64,000 bases of DNA from Enoplolaimus lenunculus. Its lineage: Eukaryota > Nematoda > Enoplea > Enoplida > Thoracostomopsidae. Each line of letters starts with the position of its first letter. Within the stretch, counting starts at the first letter, position 1. Below are positions 57,120 to 64,000 of the stretch, piece by piece. Where the stretch lies: assembly GCA_030248215.1 (NCBI GenBank), contig JASANG010000356.1:1-64000 (forward strand), in the 5' to 3' direction. A program made the translations under genes and the position numbers. The notes under the pieces were generated by a model, which was not told the origin of the DNA, searched no databases, and saw only the letters and a list, made by a program, of their open reading frames with translations.

Positions 57120-58325
57120 TTTTTCAGTATTTTTAGGTTATCAATTACTTTCCGCTTTGCAGTAATACCCGTATTCGAAACTACGCAACACCGCAGACAC
57201 ATTTCTAAACGCATCCTTCCCCCTGATGGCCAAGAATACACTTCACCCACGGGAACATTTTGCAAAACCCAGCAGGCAACACATTGGACAAAACAAACAA
57301 AACACTTGCTGACTGGTGTCTGTGTATTTTGTGATAAAGCCAATTAAAAACAAATACAGTGGAAAAAATTGACGCTTTTTACAATTTTACTGTTTCTCAA
57401 ATGTTTATCTCGTCGCAAATATAATTAGCTCAAATTAAAATGAGGCTTGCAAAGCCGCAACTCAATTTAAATTTGCCATTAATATATATGGCGTCAACGA
57501 AATTTTACGTAACTTAAAATATCTCGCCACCCCTTCTCTCCCACAGGTTCGCTTTTACGTTGATTGATTTTCGTTTGTTTTAGGCTTTATCTGATATTTA
57601 TATATTTGGAGTTCGGCAGTGGTTTATATTTTTTTGGCACTCCACAACCGCGTATTTTTATAAAATGATAAAACGTAATATAAATTGCACCCGGATGCAC
57701 AGCCGCAAGAACCTAACAAAAAAGTCTTGTTGCAATTTGCAATTTCTATGGTGGTTTCTGCAATATTAAAACCCGTCAACCTCTCCAGCGTTCCTTTGCT
57801 CCAGCCAAGGTGAGCGACGCAGAGGGGGCCAAATGATCATGGCTCGTTCAATAACGTCGACAGCATTATTTCTGTTAATTTCCAAATGCTTGCTAAGATA
57901 AATAAGCTAACAAACAAAACTATAAATACTTTTAACTGACCGACGATGCCCTCCCCAAACTAGAATCCTGGTTTACGCCACAATAAAGGCTCCATCGCAT
58001 ATTACGGGAAAGAGAGTTTTTACGTCGGTAAAATGCGACTATCAAAAATATGAGGCCTATTAATTGATAACAGCTCGGCGTTTATTTACATAAGGTTTTC
58101 CGTCAGAGTTTAAGCTGACATAGACAGGGGTGTTGCATCAAGCAAGATTTAAAATTTGCGTTAATGTTAAAAACGTTGCTACCAAAAAATTCATGTCAAG
58201 ATAAATGCAAAGGTAACAATTTATCAGCTCGGATGATTTTCGCAACAACTAAGGGAAACATAACTTCTGGGAAGCAACTTCCTTATTCCGATTTGATCGT
58301 ATGTGAGGACGTTTTCGGATATATG
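57120..58325. other. intergenic, nothing recognised
   Basis: No exon chain, tRNA or element ends were identified. Confidence 0.4.
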
Positions 58326-58487
58326 CAGGCCCGTAACCAGCTCACCTTGCTAGGAGTGGCTAAACATTTGTCAGGAGGGGCGTTCAAGGGTTTTAATGAC
58401 TTGCAAGCAAAGTTAAAGATTTTCTAGGGACGCCAAAATTTTTCCAGGGGTGGCTGGTTCCCCTGACCCCTGTAGGCTACCGGCCCG
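58326..58487. mobile_element. GTAGCCAGC-family hAT-like MITE, copy 3, with target duplication
   Basis: The ends are CAGGCCCGTAACCAGCTCAC and CTGTAGGCTACCGGCCCG. The flanks GATATATG and GATATACG agree at 7 of 8. The interior is not coding. Confidence 0.75.
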
Positions 58488-58982
58488 GATATACGTTTTC
58501 ATTTCCGACGTACAACTACGGAAAATTGCATTATTTTTATATATACTCATAGTTTAGTGTAAATCACTTAAAAATCTTTAATTTTAATTACATATATGTA
58601 TTTGCAACGTTTGGGTATCTGATGGACCTGAAAGCCATGAAAAAAGTTTTAAAGTCCTCGCAATGCACTGTTCACTATTTAAACACGATATCTTGTCTTG
58701 AGCTATTAATTTTACTGTTACGTTCGTTGACACAAAAAAACCACATAAAATTGTATTTTTCCATTCCCCCCCTTCAATTTTGAAGGAGGATCAATGTGAC
58801 TAGAAATATGCAAATAAAGCTGAAAGAAATATGAACGTTTAGCAACCATGAATACATAATGGGAGATTAGGAGCATTTTGACAGTACTGCAGAATATTAC
58901 AGCCTGTGCCAAACCCTCCCCTTAAAATATTTAGACGGTGGGATAGACCAAAAACACAACTCTCTTGCTTAATACAATTCTC

Positions 58983-59226
58983 GGCCCATGTATAGAACAG
59001 GGCCGTATCGTTTTCCGGAGGGGCTATAATAGAGTCAGTTTAAACTTTAGAATAATTTTTTGCATATGCTTAGGCTTAGGCGTAGCCTTATGCTTAGGAA
59101 TTTGCTCATCTATACGCTTAGGCATAGGAATATGCTTATCTATCGCTTAGGCTTAGGCTTAGGCTTACGCTTAGGCTCAGGAATATGCTTATACTGCTGT
59201 TCCGGCCCTGTTCTATACATGGGCCC
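58983..59226 (-). mobile_element. TTAGGC-carrying MITE, copy 17, complete, perfect 8-bp duplication
   Basis: CAATTCTC flanks both sides (58975-58982 and 59227-59234). The 22-bp ends are exact inverses and start GGCCCATGTATAGAACAGGG. The interior is the largest hexamer tract of the family, about a dozen TTAGGC-like words with three repeats of GGAATATGCTTATC or similar, so tract length varies between copies. There is no coding frame. Confidence 0.93.
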
Positions 59227-59239
59227 CAATTCTCTATAC

Positions 59240-60330
59240 GTGGAATGTATGCAGTTACATATTCTTATTCGGGAGCATGCGTTATCCACTCTTGCTTTTT
59301 TGTCACCGCCCTCGGGCGGTGACTCTTGTTTTCGCTCGCGGCAATTTTCAAAGAAATATGTATTATGTATATATTAGAACGTTTTATTAGAAGTTTTTTT
59401 AAATTTACAAATTCTAATCTAGAATTTTTCATTCAAATCTAATAATAATATGTTCATATGTGGCAATGTGATCCAACTTTTGTTTTACGGAATGCATACG
59501 CTTCGCATGTTCATAACGATATAAATCTTAAGTTCCGTCTGGAAAATAATCTTATCTTGCACGACTGTTGAAACTTTCTAGTTTCTTTTCTTCACCAACG
59601 GCTTTAAAATCAGGACACTTCTCTGATGCCGTTCAGTTAAATTAAGCAGGTTTGCATGCTAAACGTTAAACTCACAAAAATATGTGGAGAGTGTGCGGTT
59701 ATTCGCACATTTGTGCAGCCAGTCAGTTGCTCCACTCCGGTGACTCAGCCCAACGGCACCTCGCTACCCGCTGCGCCGAGAGTTCGACTGCAGTTTCAGC
59801 CGTCCGTTGAAGCATTACTCGCAGCTTCGCTCACCGTAGGCCGCACTAAAGGTCTGTTTTGAGACTTGGGAAAAAGTAAAATTTTTTGTAGTCTAAAACT
59901 TAGCACGCAAAACCAACCAAAATCACAAATGCTCGGCTTAAAGTCACCCGTCCAAAGCATTTACCCTAGTTGCTATAATTTTACCACAATTTCTTCGTTC
60001 CGCGAAAATAAGAGGAAATTCGGCGTACATTTTACATTAAAAATGAATAAACAACAACAACAACAATAAAACTGAGAAGAGCTTTATTCTACAGTAGAAT
60101 TTTTGCACAAAAAATGCTTGTGAACGTATAGACAGAACTTGTAACTGTTCAATACATTTCTACATGCTTAATCACGTCTTAAATGAATAAAAAATATTCT
60201 GTCCGAATAATAAAGCTTTGTTTTCAGCTTAAAACTTTGCTTAAAAAACACATATTAGATTAACGTAAATTATTAGAACTTAAATTTTTCAACTAGGAAA
60301 ATTGTATCAAATTGATTAAAGGCATAAGTT
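59240..60330. other. intergenic, nothing recognised
   Basis: A GC-richer 200-bp stretch (59690-59870) is open on the plus strand (STPVTQPNGTSLPAAPRVR), but there is no family match, start context or splice partner. Confidence 0.35.
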
Positions 60331-60335
60331 TAGCT

Positions 60336-60683
60336 GGGTTTCTGAAACGCTGCTTTAGTGCAACATTACTTACGTACGTCCTAACTAATTACTGAACATT
60401 GTATCGTTTTTAAAAGCGAACTCAAGTTAAGTAAATACTTAAGTCGCTGCCTAATTTTTATATATTACAAATGAGCCATTGAAGTATGCTAATTTTCGTC
60501 TAATAGTAATGGTAGACTAATGATGTCTCTTTAATCTGTAGCAAAACTTACTTTTTTATAACAATGGCTGACATTTTGCGTTTAATTTTTGCTCAAAATA
60601 TTAAGTACTTAATTCGGCGAGTTAAGTAATTACTTAAGTATAACATAAGTAAGTACTTAGCAAGATTTGAGAAACTTACACGT
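60336..60683. mobile_element. putative MITE built of TAAGTACTTA words
   Basis: The ends GGGTTTCTGAAACGCTGC and TAGCAAGATTTGAGAAACTT are loosely inverted. The interior has AGTAAATACTTAAG, AAGTAATTACTTAAG and AAGTAAGTACTTAG in near-palindromic clusters. A partial relative lies at 61293-61365. Confidence 0.5.
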
Positions 60684-61539
60684 CTTAAATTAACAACATT
60701 CCGCTGGCACAATGTTAAGGCTTAATTACTCAAGAGCCATTTGTCTGTGTGTCGATAACCACCACTAGATTCACATTTATAGGATTTCTATCATTTCAGT
60801 TTGATGGAGCAGAACAATTTTGGGTTTGGGCAACTCGCGGTGACCGTGTATTTGACTTTCAGTCAAATACCTTGTTAATAATGACTTTGTTGTTTTTAGA
60901 ACCGAAAAAATGTCGAAATACTTTCAGAAACTGTTGAAAAATTACAAAAATCATTACGGTCTGATCATTTTAAGTAATTGCGTTTTGGTTTGCAAGATTA
61001 TGGTGCAAATGTAACAACACAAAATGAAACCATATATCAGTAACAGATGTTTGAAAACTGCATTAGTTATAAGGTAAATTATGCTTGAATTTTCACTGCT
61101 CAACTAGCATAACAGACGATGAGCGCGCTAAAATTTTAACATATATTTGTTTGTGCCCTTAGTGAAAAGCAGATTCTAGTGAGCTCGCCCCCCAATTGTA
61201 AACTTCCCTCCCCCTTAAAAAGTTTACGCACGCTTGTAAAATTTCAACCACATGCCACTCCTAATATTGGTTCCCCGGAGAAGGTTGAACTGGCTTGAGT
61301 TTCTGAACTCTTTCTTAAGTATTAAGTTATACTTAAGTAATTACTTAACCTTTTGAGAAAAAACAACCAAACTCCTATAGGAAGTAATATTTTGCTTTAT
61401 ATTAAGCAGACTCCGTGAGTGTACAATTTCAATTGAACCAAGGTTAGTATGCCTGAAGACAGAATTTTCTGGATCCGTCGATGGTTTGCAGACAATATTT
61501 TAATCGTAAAAGTAAAACGAAACCATCTAAACCGATAAA

Positions 61540-61690
61540 TTTTGCAAAATTATGCAAAATTTTACTTCCGAAATTGCCGAAACCTCTGACAAAAGTTCTA
61601 CCGGAGTCCGAGCCGGAGGCCGATTTTCTGCCGGAGCAGGAGACCGAGGCAGACCTTCAGTTGTACCCTGGCGCTTGCCAATGTCAAAAA
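61540..61690. repeat. right end of a CCGGA-ended hAT-like element
   Basis: TTTTGCAAAATTATGCAAAAT, TTCTACCGGAGTCCGAGCC, GATTTTCTGCCGGAGCAGG, CTTCAGTTGTACCCTGG. It matches 38335-38475 block by block. Confidence 0.7.
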
Positions 61691-61705
61691 TTGCCCCACC
61701 ATTTT

Positions 61706-62071
61706 AACCCCTTCTCACATGAATATTTTCTATTTCCACTGAGACCTACTTTTATGCTAGGATTCGAACTCCAGTGACTGCAGTGGGAGGAGTATACCAT
61801 CACCACTCAGCTATAGGAGCTTGAAGCTCGAGCCCGAGGGGGCTCTCACGTCTTGTGGTGACTTAGCATTATGTATACGAGTTGCAATAACCCCTTCTCA
61901 CATGAATATTTTCTATTTCCCCTGAGACCTACTTTTATGCTAGGATTAGAACTCCAGTGACTGGAGTGGGAGGCGTATACCATCACCACTCAGCTATAGA
62001 AGCTTGACGCTCGAGCCCGAGGGGGCTCTCACATCTTGTGGTGATTTAGTATTATGTATACGTGTTGCAAT
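61706..62071 (-). repeat. two tandem tRNA-derived SINE-like units, 183 bp each
   Basis: The units are 61706-61888 and 61889-62071, over 90% alike. On the minus strand each holds an A-box-like TAGCTGAGTGGTGATGG and a B-box GAGTTCGAATCC (worn in unit 2), tRNA-spaced. A non-tRNA tail ends in AATATTCATGTGAGAAGGGG. The unit is likely Pol III-derived. Confidence 0.7.
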
Positions 62072-62118
62072 CGTTAAACACGGTGCGATATATATTATTT
62101 AACGTATATACACTGCGC

Positions 62119-62140
62119 TGAGTTGCCTATAGGCAACTCA
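62119..62140. repeat. 22-bp perfect palindrome centred on CCTATAGG
   Basis: GAGTTGCCTATAGGCAACTC plus one matching base at each side. It directly precedes AATGTGAGAAGGGATTA, the tail word of the SINE-like units. Confidence 0.7.
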
Positions 62141-62369
62141 ATGTGAGAAGGGATTATAGATAGTAAACTGAAAATTTTTCGCTTAATACCTAGCTAATTT
62201 ACGAAAACTCTCTAAATGTACAAAATTTTAGCTAGCCTTATAAATGACCTACAAAATAAAGCGACCGGGCAAAAATAGTGTGTAGAAACATCACCCTTTA
62301 TACAATATGCAAACTGTACGGTCAATGTTTTAGATCCTGCAGGTTTTAAAATTTTCGTGAATTTTTCAA

Positions 62370-62615
62370 ATTTTGGACCGAAATGTAAATTTTGTGCAGA
62401 AAAACGTAAATTTTTCCCGGTAACTTAAATTTTGGCGGGAAAGCTCAAATTTTGGCCGGAAATTCAAATTTTGGCTGGAAAATTTTATTTTTAGCATGAA
62501 AATTCAAATTTTGGCGTAAAAACTATAATTTTGGCGGAAAAATTTAAAATTTAGCCTGAAAATTGAAGAATAAGCGTGAAATTAAAATTTTCGGGAAATT
62601 TTGTTTTTGACGCAA
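62370..62615. repeat. degenerate tandem array, unit about 20 bp
   Basis: About eleven units of the form AAATTTTGGCGGGAAA(T/G)(T/C)TC with drift. No unit is exact twice. Confidence 0.8.
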
Positions 62616-62619
62616 AAAC

Positions 62620-64000
62620 ATGTTGCCGAAATACCCTGCTATTTTTCGAACATGCCCAAAGAATGGACTGCAAAAAAACAATATACTAGCTAAATAGTGC
62701 GAAAATAATTACTTGGTGCAAGAAATAGCTGTTAATTTTATTTCTCTTTCCAATAACAACATGGACATTTTTTGACATTGGGGAGCACAGTGTAACCTGG
62801 ATGGTGCATTAAAAACATCATATACATCTCAAACTAAAACGAAACACTATAAACAATAGTTTAAATTCGCTATAAAATCAAGTTAATGCCATTCTGAATT
62901 TGAAATCGTGTTGAGCATAAAGGTATGGCAGCGGTTATATTACAAATTAATCTTGACAATTCAGTAGATAAAATAAATTATATTTCACAACATTTGTCTG
63001 GCCTCAAAAGGAAAAACCGGCGCTCAATTTGTAGCGATTGCAAGAAAAAGCAGCTGAAGGCTATATTTGCTTTTATGAAAAGTCCTATATGGTTCATACA
63101 TGTGTCATTTTCGATAGAAATGTTGATAACACGAATTCCACTAAAATAGATGAATCTCGCCATAAACATGAGGCGCTTTTTAAGGGTCGATTTAGAGAAA
63201 TATGTCGCAAGCCAATCTGTTATTCAGATCAATTGCTAATTTTGGCAATTTGATATTCTGAGCAATAGGAATGTAGCTTTACCTTCTTGACCATAAAGCA
63301 ATTGTGAGATTTGTTTTAATAAAAGCAATATACTAGATTCAGGGTTGATCGGACGACTGCAGGACACAGGTACGGTATACGTACCAATAGGAATTTAATG
63401 AAAAGGAACATATATATTGTAGATCTTGCGGCGTTGTATGTAAGAGTGCTGTGGTTAAGGTTGATACACTCGCTATAAAACCGTGTCCTTCTAAATTTTC
63501 GCTATACTAAACATGGAGCCATCACATTTAAACTTGCAGTGAACAAACCTTAAGAAACAGCCCCCAAAATGATACCGTTAATCTCAGCGTGTCGAGATCT
63601 ATCAACCACTTTACTCACTAATCGTACTGAAGTATTTTGTATCGAAAAGTTCACCACTGCAACAAGTTTACTGCAGCACGAACCTGCAGCTGCATTTTCG
63701 TACAAAATTTAAACGTGCAAGCTTCAGATGCACGCCCTCATAGTAAAATTCCGCGTATGTATACCGCTTAAAAATTATTATGAATTTATCAGATCCACAT
63801 GACAGAAAACTTTTTAATGCGGAACCAACATTCTCCATTTTATCTCATACGCAAACGCAACAACAGCGTTGAAATTCACACTTGAAACAAAAACGGATAT
63901 CCGGTTGTATCGTGCAAGCCAAAGAATTACTATTTATTTGGCGTACAGTGAGAAAATAATTAGTTTGGTACCAAACATATTGGCTAGTCAGTTCAAGAAC
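62620..64000. other. intergenic to window end, nothing certain
   Basis: Two overlapping frames at 62925-63253 carry Cys/His residues but no complete known zinc-binding pattern. TGCAAGC words near 63640-63740 recall the 32908-33654 element. Confidence 0.35.

Noticed and set aside
58164-58427. 87-codon frame similar to one at 2091-2327
   Set aside because: The similarity comes from the shared GTAGCCAGC-family MITE, not from a protein family.
59656-59862. Protein-coding exon on plus strand
   Set aside because: Composition is slightly coding-like, but there is no family similarity, no splice partner and no conserved motif.
62925-63253. FLYWCH-like zinc-finger gene
   Set aside because: Cys and His residues are scattered over two frames without the full spacing of that domain.

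Overview
This is an animal nuclear genome window, AT-rich and intron-bearing. It most likely comes from a nematode, possibly one of the early-branching lineages. Three points support that: TTAGGC-type hexamer tracts (the nematode telomere repeat) occur all over it, the introns have nematode-like TTTTCAG/TTTTAG acceptors, and a degenerate 20-bp AAATTTTGGCGG array looks nematode-like. The species is not identified. No bacterial signals (operons, Shine-Dalgarno sites, CRISPR) are present.

All four recognisable host genes lie in the left half. LLPH (5334-6352, minus, 3 exons) is a nucleolar ribosome-biogenesis protein. The AMPK beta subunit (8316-10070, minus, 2 exons) lies head-to-head with WBP11 (11437-25002, plus, 15 exons), a splicing factor. 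A single-exon rhodopsin-type receptor with a long Gln/His-rich tail is at 30169-32328 (minus). A possible C2H2 zinc-finger exon sits at the left edge (190-402, minus). Every exon of LLPH, AMPK beta and WBP11 was joined by hand using GT/AG sites and phase; the total lengths close exactly in frame (121, 266 and 570 aa).

Intron 6 of WBP11 holds a very young, antisense Ty3/gypsy LTR retrotransposon (13950-20862). It has 412-bp LTRs differing at about one base, a 5-bp target duplication, gag and pol. Between integrase and the 3' LTR, where an env would sit, it carries a 313-codon open frame with a clear NADAR (YbiA-like, ADP-ribose N-glycosidase) domain followed by a possible SGNH/GDSL-like half. 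This is the most interesting feature of the window.

The rest is repeat-rich and gene-poor, especially 33-64 kb. At least 17 copies of a non-autonomous, hAT-like inverted-repeat element each carry a short tract of the telomere hexamer (TTAGGC/GCCTAA). Four of them keep clear 7-8-bp target duplications. One copy has grown a 16-unit minisatellite from its own arm (29032-29588), and another was split by a TA-flanked MITE (35482-35733). Other small DNA-transposon relatives include several CCGGA-ended hAT-like families, a Harbinger-like element, an AP-1-site-rich MITE and a long fold-back element with CCAAT and TATA motifs. tRNA-derived SINE-like units and several tandem duplications complete the picture.
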